Part shown: positions 20,569 through 30,108 of the stretch, piece after piece
Layout of the letters: each line of letters opens with the position of its first letter
Numbering within the stretch: position 1 is the first letter of the stretch
From: Sphingobacteriales bacterium
Lineage (GTDB): Bacteria > Bacteroidota > Bacteroidia > Chitinophagales > UBA2359
Direction: 5' to 3'
DNA: 64,000 bases
Assembly: GCA_016711295.1 (NCBI GenBank)
Contig: JADJTE010000005.1
Span: 248,001 to 312,000, forward strand
Position numbers and translations under genes: made by a program
Notes under the pieces: model-generated
Database searches by the model: none
Seen by the model: the letters and a program-made list of their open reading frames with translations, nothing else
Told to the model about the DNA's origin: nothing

Positions 20569-21015
20569 TTAGTGCGTACCTTTCAAAACATTTTTGCCGA
20601 TGCGCATCAATTCTTGGCTGCCGATAGCCCCAATTTCGGTATGCAATACTTTACCCGAACCATCTACATAAATCAAAGTGGGATAACCCATGATATTGAA
20701 TTGTTTAACCAAGTCGCGCCCTTCGCCTTTTTCGCCGTCAATGCGGAAATTGATAAAATTGGCGTTGTGAAAATTACCTACCGTTTTATCGACAAATACC
20801 GTTCGTTCCATCATTTTGCAAGGACCGCACCACGAGGCGTATAAATCGATAAAAACGGGTTTGCCCATTTTTTGGGCTTTATCCAATACTTGCTTGTAAG
20901 ATGCACGCTCGAACTTAATGCCTACGGCATCGCTTTTGCCGCCTTTTCGGTGGCAGGCACTAAAAGAAATACTCAATAAAAAACCGAGAAGGAAAAGGAA
21001 AATTATTTTTTTCAT
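20569..21015 (-). CDS. Thioredoxin-fold lipoprotein
   Basis: The signal sequence ends in a lipobox (LSISFSAC, Cys21), so the protein is probably anchored in the periplasm or outer membrane. A thioredoxin domain of the DsbD-gamma type follows: active site YASWCGPCKMM (Cys63/Cys66) and cis-Pro in IMGYPTLIYVDG. It likely carries reducing equivalents or chaperones disulphides outside the cytoplasm. Monocistronic on the minus strand, 148 residues, intact. The partner reductase is not in the window. Confidence 0.88.
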   Translation of the reverse strand: MKKIIFLFLLGFLLSISFSACHRKGGKSDAVGIKFERASYKQVLDKAQKMGKPVFIDLYASWCGPCKMMERTVFVDKTVGNFHNANFINFRIDGEKGEGRDLVKQFNIMGYPTLIYVDGSGKVLHTEIGAIGSQELMRIGKNVLKGTH

Positions 21016-21345
21016 GTATTTTTGTTGGGGATTTAAGGCGTTTTATGCCAAATATTAGGGCTTAGGGCGAGATATAAAAATTGCTTCCTGCTGAGGTAAT
21101 GTTTTTTCGGGTAGAAATATATGGGTTGCGCTGCGAAAAGGATACTGATGAGTAAAAATTACCGTTCTTGTGCTATATTTTAAGTTGCAACTACATAAAA
21201 CGCCTCAATTTACGGATTATTGCAAAAAATAAGCCAATTTTAAACTTTAACTTGCCTTAGCTGTCCTACTACCCGAAGCCAGATGTTTTAAGTGCAATAC
21301 CTTAGCTCCCACCTATAATTATCTCTTTTCCTTTTAAATTATATC
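21016..21345. other. 330-bp intergenic region
   Basis: AT-rich spacer between the divergent thioredoxin-like and DUF3108 genes. No open frame, repeat or clear TAnnTTTG promoter stands out. Confidence 0.4.
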
Positions 21346-22200
21346 ATGAAACCCTTCATCACCTTTTTTATCGTTTTATGTGCGGGCGCGGCTTGGCTAA
21401 TGGCAAGCAATCCTGCAATTAGCTCCGTCCAACCCGACACAGCTACGGACAAATCGTGCGAAACCGTACAATCCAGCTTTGCGGCTGGCGAAATCGCAAC
21501 CTACAAAATTTATTACAATTGGACAGCAATGTGGATGAGCGCGGGTACGGTCAATTTTAAAGTAGCAGACGCGCAACTCTACAACAAATCTGCATTCCAC
21601 GTGACTGCTATCGGCAAAACCGATGCTAAATTTAACTGGTTTTATAAAGTAAACGACCAATACGAAAGTTATATTGACCCCAAAACAATGCTACCCTTAC
21701 AAGCCAGCTCTAAAATAAGCGAAGGAACATATACCAAAGAAAACCTATGCACATTCAACCACCCCCAGAGCGAGGTATTGGTCAATTATTACAAGCGCAA
21801 AGGCGAACTAAAAGCACAAAACGAAAGACAAACTATCACACCTTGTGCGCAAGACCTCTTGTCTGCCATTTACTACACGCGCTGTATGGATTATAGCCAA
21901 ATGAAACTGAACGACAAACTGCATTTTGATTTGTACTTAGACGGAAAAATGTATACGATGTATTTGCGGTATTTGGGCAAAGAAAACGTAGAAACCGATT
22001 TGGGCGACTTCCGATGTGCCAAATTTGGGTTGCAACTCTTAGCAGGCGATGTGTTCAAGGGCGGCGAAATGACCATTTGGAGTACCGACGACAAAAACCG
22101 CGTGCCCGTACTCATCGAATCGCCCTTAGTGATGGGGTCGGTCAAATGTTATTTGACCAAAGTATCGGGCTTAAAACACCAATTGTCATCAAAATTATAG
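21346..22200 (+). CDS. DUF3108 domain protein
   Basis: A 284-residue secreted protein with an N-terminal signal (FIVLCAGAAWLMA). The body follows the DUF3108 pattern: AAGEIATYKIYYNW-like opening (here FAAGEIATYKIYYNW), GTVNFKVADAQL, TIGKTDAKFNWFYKVND-like middle and a closing GGEMTIWSTDDKNRVPVLIES. These periplasmic or outer-membrane-associated proteins have a lipoprotein-carrier-like beta fold; their function is unproven. Intact and single. Confidence 0.8.
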   Translation: MKPFITFFIVLCAGAAWLMASNPAISSVQPDTATDKSCETVQSSFAAGEIATYKIYYNWTAMWMSAGTVNFKVADAQLYNKSAFHVTAIGKTDAKFNWFYKVNDQYESYIDPKTMLPLQASSKISEGTYTKENLCTFNHPQSEVLVNYYKRKGELKAQNERQTITPCAQDLLSAIYYTRCMDYSQMKLNDKLHFDLYLDGKMYTMYLRYLGKENVETDLGDFRCAKFGLQLLAGDVFKGGEMTIWSTDDKNRVPVLIESPLVMGSVKCYLTKVSGLKHQLSSKL

Positions 22201-22242
22201 CCCCCAAGCCTAATAAAGGAACTTTTTCGCTCAATTAGGTGT

Positions 22243-22297
22243 TATATTTGCGCACACAACTTGGGGGTTGGGTTAAATTACAAAACAACCCCCCAAA
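22243..22297 (+). promoter_or_regulatory. Promoter and leader hairpin of zinc peptidase gene
   Basis: TATATTTG (22243-22250) is a good -7 element. About ten bases downstream TTGGGGGTTG (22261-22270) can pair with CAACCCCCCAA (22286-22296) around a 15-nt loop, placing a G/C-rich hairpin at the very 5' end of the mRNA. It may stabilise the transcript or act as a terminator for the gene before. Confidence 0.4.
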
Positions 22298-22336
22298 GCC
22301 CTTGTATCAACCTTTTAACCAAGTACCCTACCAACT

Positions 22337-23029
22337 ATGATGTTTGACCCCGTTTATATGGCAATTTTTGTCGCGGGAATGCTTGCCAGCCAATTAGTTT
22401 CGATGATGCTCAAAAAGCGTTTTGCCCAATATTCGGCAATGCCTATTGGATTGAGCGGTAAAGAAATTGCCGAGAAAATGTTGCGCGAAAATGGCATCAA
22501 TGACGTACAGGTCGTTTCGGTGGGCGGAATGCTTACCGACCACTACAATCCTCAAAACAAAACCGTCAATTTGAGCGAAGTAGTATATAACGAGCGCAAT
22601 GTAGCCGCCGCCGCCGTAGCAGCTCACGAGTGTGGGCATGCCGTGCAGCACGCCCGTGCTTATAGCTTTCTGTCATTCCGCTCCGCAATGGTGCCCGTTC
22701 TAACTATTACCTCCAACATGACGAGTTGGGTGCTGATGGGCGGCGTTATTTTGATGGGTGCAAGTGGCAATAAAACAGTCTTACTCGTTGGCGTATTGAT
22801 GTTGGCACTTAGCACCTTGTTTTCGCTCATTACGCTACCCGTAGAGTTCGATGCCAGCAAACGCGCCTTGGCTTGGCTCAACAACAGCAATGTTGTAGGA
22901 CCCCAACAGCACGACAAGGCCACTAATGCCCTTTGGTGGGCAGCCATGACCTATGTGGTAGCAGCCCTTGCGTCGCTCGCAACACTACTATACTACGCAA
23001 TGATGCTCTTGGGCAGACGCGACGACTAA
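22337..23029 (+). CDS. Membrane zinc metallopeptidase (YugP-like)
   Basis: A 230-residue inner-membrane protease of the neutral zinc metallopeptidase type. The zinc motif HECGH lies in AAHECGHAVQHARAY near residue 97. An N-terminal transmembrane helix and about three later helices (WVLMGGVILMGA; TVLLVGVLMLAL; VVAALASLATLLYYA) flank it, and the conserved TLPVEFDASKRALAWL is present. It probably degrades membrane proteins; no substrate is known. A strong terminator follows at 23068. Intact. Confidence 0.88.
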   Translation: MMFDPVYMAIFVAGMLASQLVSMMLKKRFAQYSAMPIGLSGKEIAEKMLRENGINDVQVVSVGGMLTDHYNPQNKTVNLSEVVYNERNVAAAAVAAHECGHAVQHARAYSFLSFRSAMVPVLTITSNMTSWVLMGGVILMGASGNKTVLLVGVLMLALSTLFSLITLPVEFDASKRALAWLNNSNVVGPQQHDKATNALWWAAMTYVVAALASLATLLYYAMMLLGRRDD

Positions 23030-23067
23030 ATTAGTAACTAAGAAATATGGGTAATGCCCGTTACTGC

Positions 23068-23116
23068 ACACCATGCCTTTCTGAAAACAATCAGAAAGGC
23101 ATGGTGTCTTTTTGTC
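23068..23116 (+). terminator. Strong intrinsic terminator
   Basis: A perfect 17-bp stem (ACACCATGCCTTTCTGA at 23068-23084 with its complement at 23091-23107), a 6-nt loop, then CTTTTTG. It sits 39 bases after the zinc peptidase stop. Confidence 0.85.
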
Positions 23117-23161
23117 CTATGACAGAAACGTATAATAGCCACACACTCGTTTGGCACTATG

Positions 23162-24826
23162 TCAATATCGCACTACACTTGGGGCGATACGGCTTAGGTT
23201 GGGTTGCAGCAGATTAAAATCGGCGATATTGACCGTGCCGCTCAAATCTAAATCGCTGCTGTAATAGCCGCTATTAGAAGCATTTTGGCTTTGCCATTCT
23301 CTTGCGTCGTTCACTTGTATAACGCCGTTGGGATCTATATCGCCGTTAGACATGCCATATATACCCGTGTTGAGCAAAACAGCCTGGCTGCTGCCTCCTT
23401 CTATATTATTGGCTATCGAAAAATCGTAGGGTACGGCGGTTGGCAGCGCAACGGGATTAGCACTTGCTATTGCCAAATGGTTGCGGTGGCGCACTATTAT
23501 GCGGTAAGAAATGGCGGGTACGTCGAAATAGATTCCTGCATTGCCCCATTTATCGCGCACAGTGCCGTCGTTCAGCAACAAGGCTGCTTGCCTACTTACC
23601 AATTCGTTAGTAGCAACTTGCCGCAGCTCTATCAATATCCAATCGACAGCGTTGCTGGGTAGTATGCCTACCGAATCGGGAGTGGCGTAGTTCCAAGGCG
23701 CGATATGGTAGGGTTGTTTATGAGGTAGCCAATTATTGCCGCGTAGTTGCGTACTCATAGTATTGGTAGTGGAGTTATAAGCACCGCCTAACCATACGCG
23801 AAACTGCCCCACAATACCCGCAGGCGTACAGGTATTTACGGTTAGTGCTTGGGTTTGGGAAGCGGCACACGCGCCTGTTCCTACGGTATAGGTGAGGCTA
23901 TACGTATTGGGCGATACGCTATTGGGCACAAACCAATTGCCTGTTACGCCTTCGCCCGACCAAGTGCCACCGCTATCGCCCGTTATCCATGTATTTAGGT
24001 CAATTGGGGCGGTACAGTTTTGTAAGATAGGCGGGGCGGTCCAAGCAGCTAAGGCGGTAGTAGTGAAGGTCGTAATTGCGCCATAATTGCCTATTTCGCC
24101 GTTGGCACAAAAAGCCCTTACTTGCGCCTCGTATTGCGTACAAGACAGCAATCCCTCTAAGACGAGGCTGGTATTAGTAGCCAATAAGGTATCCCAATCA
24201 AAAGCGGCGACGGGTTTGTAGCGCAATTCGTATTGGGTGGTGGAGTTGCCTGTGCTTGCCCATGTGAGGTTTGCGCTTTGGTGGGTAGTGCTGTTGGCGT
24301 TTATGTTGGTGGGGTTGTTCGTACTTAGGTTGGTCGGGAAAGCGGGTTGGGTGGCGGTGCTGCCTGTCAGTAAGGTATTAAAGGCTTCGTCGGCTACGTA
24401 TGTTTCGATATTGAGGATAGAAAAGTTGGGATTGCCCGCTGGGTTGATGATGCCATAGCAAACCCGCGCCAATTGTATGGGGTTGTTCGTAATCTGAAAA
24501 GGTGCGACGGGTGGGTTCAGGTAACACGAGATAAGTGTTCGACCTTCGATGCTGGCAGAACTGGTAGAGTAGGTCGAACCGTTATTGAATGTGGGATTAA
24601 CTGATACATTAGCGGTGGATATAACGGTATGGTCAAAACTCAAATCGACCACCCAAGACGAGCAGCCAAAATTAGGTGGGGTAGTGGATAAGACCAAATC
24701 GAAACAAACGTCGCAGGCGATGGTCGTGTTTTGTATGCCGATGGTGACGTTTTGCCCCCATAATTGGAGGCGAGGTACGGCTATGGACAGGCAGCAGAGC
24801 CAATAAAGTAGGTATCGAGTGGGCAC
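23162..24826 (-). CDS. Secreted FN3 protein with dockerin-like C-terminus
   Basis: GTG start and signal peptide (LCCLSIAVPRLQLWGQ). Residues ~25-170 are beta-rich and cohesin-like in composition (WVVDLSFDHTVIS). A fibronectin type III module follows at ~190-265 (TWASTGNSTTQYELRYK), then an Ig-like segment. The last ~70 residues hold two Ca-binding dockerin-like loops, DIDPNGVIQVNDA and DLDLSGTVNIADFN. In Bacteroidota such tails occur in surface proteins unrelated to cellulosomes. No T9SS domain is seen. 554 residues, intact. The ligand is unknown. Confidence 0.72.
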   Translation of the reverse strand: MPTRYLLYWLCCLSIAVPRLQLWGQNVTIGIQNTTIACDVCFDLVLSTTPPNFGCSSWVVDLSFDHTVISTANVSVNPTFNNGSTYSTSSASIEGRTLISCYLNPPVAPFQITNNPIQLARVCYGIINPAGNPNFSILNIETYVADEAFNTLLTGSTATQPAFPTNLSTNNPTNINANSTTHQSANLTWASTGNSTTQYELRYKPVAAFDWDTLLATNTSLVLEGLLSCTQYEAQVRAFCANGEIGNYGAITTFTTTALAAWTAPPILQNCTAPIDLNTWITGDSGGTWSGEGVTGNWFVPNSVSPNTYSLTYTVGTGACAASQTQALTVNTCTPAGIVGQFRVWLGGAYNSTTNTMSTQLRGNNWLPHKQPYHIAPWNYATPDSVGILPSNAVDWILIELRQVATNELVSRQAALLLNDGTVRDKWGNAGIYFDVPAISYRIIVRHRNHLAIASANPVALPTAVPYDFSIANNIEGGSSQAVLLNTGIYGMSNGDIDPNGVIQVNDAREWQSQNASNSGYYSSDLDLSGTVNIADFNLLQPNLSRIAPSVVRY

Positions 24827-25064
24827 GGGATAAGTGGCAGGTGATTAGAAAGTGGCAAGTTACTAAGTCTTTTTGGATAAAAGAAGTGACATCGATATTA
24901 AAAAAGGCAGCAAATTTAACGATTTTTTCGATACTTGGTTCTGCGCTTCCTTTCTCGTAAGATGCGATATTGCCTCGGTTGAGGTCTAAACGAACGGCAA
25001 ATTGGTCTTGGCTTAAACCTGTTTGTTTGCGCAAGAATTTCAGATTTGATGCTACGTAATTCAT
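24672..25064 (-). CDS. XRE-family helix-turn-helix regulator, C-terminus doubtful
   Basis: Residues 1-65 form a Cro/C1-type HTH: NLKFLRKQTGLSQDQFAVRL, then NIASYEKGSAEPSIEKIVKFA and NIDVTSFIQKDL. This is a DNA-binding transcription factor. Beyond residue ~66 the frame runs into the start of the next gene and becomes His/Arg-rich without homology. In the neighbouring phase stops lie directly after FIQK. The natural gene is therefore probably a short HTH protein whose end has been altered by an indel. Target and ligand unknown. Confidence 0.7.
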   Translation of the reverse strand: MNYVASNLKFLRKQTGLSQDQFAVRLDLNRGNIASYEKGSAEPSIEKIVKFAAFFNIDVTSFIQKDLVTCHFLITCHLSRAHSIPTLLALLPVHSRTSPPIMGAKRHHRHTKHDHRLRRLFRFGLIHYPT

Positions 25065-25191
25065 AAGGAAAAGATAAAAATGTTTTGAAGGTTAATGATG
25101 ATAAATTACGAGTATAAGTATAGCATATTCCAGATAAGGGTATTTATAGTAATAGGAAATATTTTGAGCGGATAAGAATAAGAAAAAGTAA

Positions 25192-27408
25192 TTAATTTTC
25201 GGATTGAAAATAGACTCTTTTGACGCGCCCTGATATGGCGGTTAATATTTCGTATGGAATGGTATCGAGTTGTTGGGCTAATGTTTGTACGGGCAGTTGT
25301 TCGCCGAATACAATTACTTCGTCATCTACTTGTGCATTTTCAATGTCGGTTATATCTATCATTGTCATATCCATGCAGATATTGCCCACGATAGGGGCTA
25401 TTTTTCCTTTGACGAGCATTTTGCCTTTTCCGTTGCTGAGTCGTCGGTTTAGTCCGTCGGCATAACCGATGCTCACGGTAGCGATGCGCGAGGTTCGGCT
25501 GAGTTGTCCGCGTCTGCCATAGCCTATTGGGTAAGGGCTTTGCCGTTTTTTGCCTTTGCTTGCCAAATAGGTTAAAAATTGTTTTCCTTGTTCAAAACTA
25601 TATATTTCGGGTTCTAATTCGTATTGGGTGAGCTGGTCGAAGGTTTCGGGCAAGGGGTTGAGTACCATAATTGGCAGTTTGATACCTGCCCGCCGTAGGG
25701 CTACTCCTTCATCGGTATAGGCTACGGATAGATAATCTGCTTTGTGGTATTGCAATAAATTGGCTATTTCGTAAGTACCGCTGCCATAAGAAAACGCCTT
25801 GACCATAACCATTATTTGTACATTAGGGCGCAGCAGGCTGCGATAAAATTTAAAATTATGGGCAATGGCATCTAAGTCTATTTCTAAAACAGTACTATGG
25901 TTTTTTTGTTCAAGATGGGCTACTATTTTTTCAAAAGAAAAAGCCCTTGCCCCTTTGACCAAAATAGTTTCATTATTAAAGGACGGAGTTTGTGCTAGGA
26001 AGTCATTGGTTTGGCGAAAAAAAATAGCATTAAAATTATAAAATAATTCGGCACATGACCCTACCCGCTCGCCGATACCAACAAATCGGGTAATGCCTTT
26101 TTGTGTTAGCAGGTCGGCTACTTGGGCATAGAGGGCAGCACGGGGCTGCCCGCTTTCTAAAATATCGGATAGGATAACTGTTTTTTGGGTGTGCCGTTGC
26201 TGTTGTGCCATAAAATCGAGGGCTATGGCTAAGGAGTGCAAATCGGCACTATATGCGTCGTCGATGATAGCGCATTGGTTGATACCCGCTTTAAGTGTGA
26301 GCCGCATCGCTACGGGCTGCAAGCGCCGTAGGTGCTGCGCCAGATTTTGCGGGTCGATGCCGCAGTAGAGTGACAATACAATGCAATGTATGGCATTTTC
26401 TATATGTGCGTCCTCTGTAAATGGTAGGCGAAAATGGCAATTGGAGGGCAGATTTTTGCCTTGTTCCTTGGTGTTGTTGCTATTATGTTGGGTATTAGGA
26501 TGGTGTTTATGCGCATTGTTTGGGTGAGGAAAGGTGATATTTCCTAAGTTGGGCGAGCAAGTCAGGTCGAGGTCGGTATGATGTCGGTGTCGTGTAGCTT
26601 TTATGCAGATGGGTGCGTTGGGTGGTGGTATCTGGTCGGTTTCGTACAATTCCCAGATAAGGCATTGGCAGGCATAATCGCCGGGATGTTGTAGGCGTAA
26701 CTGTTCGAGGGCTTGCGTCACGGTATCGTAGCGGGCGCGATAAACCAATACTTGGGCGTGCCGAAACAGTTGCAATTTTTCGATAGTTTTTTCCAAACGA
26801 TTGTCAAAACCTTTGTCGTGGGCGGCACCTATATTAGTGAGTATGCCCATCGTAGGTTGGATGATAGCAGCCAAACGCGCCATTTCGCCGCGCTGCGAGA
26901 TACCCGCTTCTAATATTGCCCATTCGTGGCGGTCGGTCATTTGCCAAACCGACAGCGGTACGCCTATCTGCGAATTATAGCTCTTGGGGCTGCGCACGAT
27001 ATAATATTGTTCGTACAATAATTGATGCAACCACTCCTTGACAATCGTTTTGCCGTTGCTGCCCGTAATGCCCAATACGGGTATGCCAAAACGCTGTCGC
27101 CATGCCGCCGCTATGCTTTGCAAGGCGATGATGGTGTCGGGTACATACAATATATCGGCTTCGGGCAGGGTATTAGGGTCTATCGTTTGGCTTACGACAA
27201 AGCGGCGCACCCCTTTGGCGTATAATTCGCCCAAAAAGCGATGTCCGTCGTGGGTATTGCCTACCAGCGCAAAAAAAATTGCCTTATTAGCAAAGCGCAC
27301 CCGCCGACTATCCAACAATAATTCGGACAAAGGCACTTGTGCTGCTTTTTGTTGTAGCACAATGCCCTCGCTAAGCGCGGATAGGTCGGCAAAAGTAGGA
27401 TAAAGCAC
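25192..27408 (-). CDS. MurF-alanine racemase fusion with internally shortened racemase domain
   Basis: The N-terminal ~480 residues are UDP-MurNAc-tripeptide:D-Ala-D-Ala ligase (ATP loop GITGSNGKTIVKEWL; SYNSQIGVPLSVW). The C-terminal part is PLP alanine racemase: PLP Lys in VMVKAFSYGSG, catalytic Tyr in VSIGYADGLNRR and IVGNICMDMTMID. The fusion is normal for Bacteroidota and couples D-Ala supply to wall precursor assembly. The racemase part has only ~235 residues against ~365 normally. YPI joins directly to GYGRRG at about 25520, omitting the middle of the barrel (the LDTGMHRLGF region). GTG 27408 is chosen because the -7 element at 27430-27437 lies inside the longer open frame. Confidence 0.9.
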   Translation of the reverse strand: MLYPTFADLSALSEGIVLQQKAAQVPLSELLLDSRRVRFANKAIFFALVGNTHDGHRFLGELYAKGVRRFVVSQTIDPNTLPEADILYVPDTIIALQSIAAAWRQRFGIPVLGITGSNGKTIVKEWLHQLLYEQYYIVRSPKSYNSQIGVPLSVWQMTDRHEWAILEAGISQRGEMARLAAIIQPTMGILTNIGAAHDKGFDNRLEKTIEKLQLFRHAQVLVYRARYDTVTQALEQLRLQHPGDYACQCLIWELYETDQIPPPNAPICIKATRHRHHTDLDLTCSPNLGNITFPHPNNAHKHHPNTQHNSNNTKEQGKNLPSNCHFRLPFTEDAHIENAIHCIVLSLYCGIDPQNLAQHLRRLQPVAMRLTLKAGINQCAIIDDAYSADLHSLAIALDFMAQQQRHTQKTVILSDILESGQPRAALYAQVADLLTQKGITRFVGIGERVGSCAELFYNFNAIFFRQTNDFLAQTPSFNNETILVKGARAFSFEKIVAHLEQKNHSTVLEIDLDAIAHNFKFYRSLLRPNVQIMVMVKAFSYGSGTYEIANLLQYHKADYLSVAYTDEGVALRRAGIKLPIMVLNPLPETFDQLTQYELEPEIYSFEQGKQFLTYLASKGKKRQSPYPIGYGRRGQLSRTSRIATVSIGYADGLNRRLSNGKGKMLVKGKIAPIVGNICMDMTMIDITDIENAQVDDEVIVFGEQLPVQTLAQQLDTIPYEILTAISGRVKRVYFQSEN

Positions 27409-27429
27409 GCTTTTGTAATTTTTGGAGCG

Positions 27430-27437
27430 CAAAGGTA
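27430..27437 (-). promoter_or_regulatory. -7 element of murF-alr
   Basis: Minus-strand TACCTTTG lies 21 bases upstream of the proposed GTG start. A TTG 17 bases further up (27455-27457) is a weaker -33 match. The element supports the shorter N-terminus. Confidence 0.5.
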
Positions 27438-27573
27438 CAAAAAAATTGACACTCCAAGTAGGAATAATGCCGATTATGCAAAATAGCACTCAGCCTATTG
27501 CTGCACGGATAATACAGATTTGCGGATAATTATGAGCATTTTTGAGAAATGTTAAAAAATGTCTATTTTGTTC

Positions 27574-27604
27574 TTGGTAAATGGGCGAGTTTGGGTTATT
27601 TTTG
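27574..27604 (+). promoter_or_regulatory. Promoter of the type III-A cas operon
   Basis: TTG at 27574-27576, a 20-base spacer and TATTTTTG at 27597-27604 match the Bacteroidota consensus. The cas10 ATG is at 27633, giving a short leader of about 20 nt without a Shine-Dalgarno site. Confidence 0.6.
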
Positions 27605-27632
27605 CGGCGGTTTTATCATTACGCAAAAAAAG

Positions 27633-29996
27633 ATGAATTTGGAACAAAGTACTTCTTATCTGGCAGCCCTGCTACACCAAATGGGATTGAGGTCTGATAT
27701 TAGCCCTCGCCCCTTGCCTGACGACCTAATGACTAAGGCGCAGGCTTGGAGCGGAATGCCTCCAAAGCTACCTCGGCTATCACACAATCCCTATTGCCCA
27801 TATTTTATACCATTTCCAACAACAAGCCTACAAAACCTTGTTATTACCCACTCAAAGCCCTTTCCTTAGAAGAAAGCGATTTGTTCCCGACCGAGAACCC
27901 CAAGGGCGATGCCAACAGTTTAAAGCAGGGCTTGCAAAAAGACTTAGCTGCCCTTAAAAAACTGAACCTATCCAATCAAAACTATGTCGAAACCTTGTTT
28001 TTTGTACTCAAAAAACATTGGTCGCAAGTTGCTTTGTCGGCAGAACAGGAATCTATATCGCTATTCGAAGCCCTGAAAATACGCGCTGCTATTGCCAATT
28101 GTTTTGACCAAACGCCCAATTATGACAATATGCCATCGCCCTTGCTGATGTTTTGCGTCGATTTGTCGGGCATTCAAGATTTTTTATACAATATCGCCAA
28201 GAGCAAAGCCGCTAAAAGCCTCAAAGGGCGCTCGTTCTATCTACAAACATTAGTAGATACTGCCGTTGAAAAAATAATACAAGGTGCTGCCGATAAAAAT
28301 ATCTACCTCAATTGGGGGCATATCGTCTATACGTCGGGCGGCAAGGCGATGATGCTATTGCCCAATACCGAAGGAATGAAAGGAATTTTGAGTGCTGTAG
28401 AGAAAGAATATTTAGATCATCTTTTTGCAGATATTGGAAGCGAATTATATGTATGTATGGATTATGTAGAATGGGGCTATGATGCGAATATGCAACTTTG
28501 CGTAGAGGGTTCTACTGCGGACAAGCACATAGGCGATTTATGGAAAGCGTTGATAGATAAAGTAGCCAAGAAAAAACAACAAAAATTTAAATCGATACTG
28601 ACCACTAATTTTGACCAACTTTTTACACCCATCGCCGACGGCGGCGACACAAACCGACCCGAAGTATACCAAGTTTGTGCCGTAACAGGCGAAAAAATAC
28701 CCCTAAGCGGTAATAAGAAAGAAGATAAGAAGCGATTTAATCTAAATGAAAATAGGGAAAATGAGGAAGCCATTTATGTGAGCGAAATAGTAAAAGCCCA
28801 AACAGAATTGGGGAATTCCCTGACAAATGCTAAATATTACTGGATAAACAATGAAAGGTATAAACAAGACGAACAAGAATCATTTGCTTTAAATGTGCAT
28901 TATTGTTTTAGTAAAATAGATACGAAAAAAAATATCTTTCAGCTGCGGCAATCAACCTTAAAATTTATCAATAACACCGATTTTTTAGATGCCGCTATTA
29001 AAACTAATTCCGAAAGCACGCGCGGCTTTATGTTTTATGGAGGTAATGCCCAACCACACAGCAAGACCAATAAATACGCCGAAAAGTCATTCGAAGAAAT
29101 TGGCAGGAGAATACGCCACGTCAGACGGCAAGTTTAAATCCTTAGGCGTGCTGCGCATGGATGTAGATGGCTTAGGAGGCGTTTTTGCCGAAACCATGAA
29201 AAGCCGAAAAGCCCTTGATAGCCTTGCCGCTTACGCCACCTTATCTACACAATTAGACCTGTTTTTTAGCGGCTACATCAATACCCTGCGAAATCGAGAC
29301 CTGTTTAAAGATTGGATAAACATCGTCTATTCGGGCGGCGACGACCTATTTATCGTAGGGCGTTGGGATTTGTGCCTCAAATTTGCCGAACAGATACGCA
29401 GCAAATTTGCCGACTTTATCGGAAAACTACCCTCTCCGAGCATATCGGGCGGCATAGCCTTAGTTGGTGCCAAGCTACCTATTAGTAAAGCCGCTGAAAT
29501 GGCGGGTGATGCCGAAAGCGTTGCCAAAAAATTTGGGCAAGGCAAAAAAAACGCCTTTGCGCTATTTGCCACCACCAAAACCCGTGGCGACAAACGCAAT
29601 AAATACCATACCTACGAGGCAGTAAGTTGGGACAAAGAATTTGAGCTGGTAAGACAATTAGCCCATAAAATTGCCGAATGGATTGAAAATGACGAAACAA
29701 CAAGGTTTAGCAAAGAGATTGATACACAAAATATACCAATTCAGAGAACTAAAAAATGAAGGCAAACCCGATTGGCGCTGGTTATCTGCCTACTATTTTG
29801 CTCGACAAAGACGCAAAGAACCACTCTCGAAGCTATTTTTGCCATGCTCACAAAAGCATTTATGGTGGGCGAAATTGCAATACCCGATGAACCTAAAAAT
29901 AAAATACACCAATTCAGCAGCGACAGAGCAGTGAACCTCTTGGCAATAGCCTGCCGATGGACTGAACTATTAATCCGTAGCAGAAACAAAATTTAA
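27633..29996 (+). CDS. cas10: Cas10/Csm1 of type III-A CRISPR-Cas, HD motif absent, frameshifted
   Basis: Large subunit of the Csm interference complex. The palm/cyclase domain is intact: LRMDVDGLGGVFAE and VYSGGDDLFIVGRW (GGDD near 29335), so cyclic oligoadenylate synthesis is expected on target RNA binding. The first palm is marked by FCVDLSGIQDFLYNI. The N-terminus has YLAALLHQMGL where HD is normal, followed by far fewer residues than a full HD domain, so DNase activity is unlikely. Of the usual zinc-finger cysteines only one in VCAVTGEKIP is evident. After correction the C-terminus ends in the family-typical RWTELLIRSRNK. Frame breaks fall near 27760, 29100 and 29720; all core motifs survive. 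Confidence 0.9.
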
Positions 29997-30108
29997 AACA
30001 TAAATACACATCGGAAAACCAACCTATAACCAGCAAGGCAAGTCAGCAGGGAGCGCGATTGGAAAGCTAACCTCAATTGGGTCACTGACCCCAAGGCTTG
30101 CCCCCGAA
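29565..30108 (+). repeat. Direct repeat copy A: cas10 3' end and csm2 5' start
   Basis: About 540 bp repeated at 30780-31315. The two copies are nearly identical and differ mainly by single-base indels in short runs plus a few local differences. Copy A keeps the better cas10 reading (SSDRAVNLLAIACRWTELL in phase) but has lost the csm2 ATG (CATCGG versus CATGG). Confidence 0.85.

Noticed and set aside
23162..24826. Cellulosome component because of the dockerin-like loops
   Set aside because: No glycoside hydrolase, scaffoldin or cohesin array nearby; such loops are common in Bacteroidota surface proteins.
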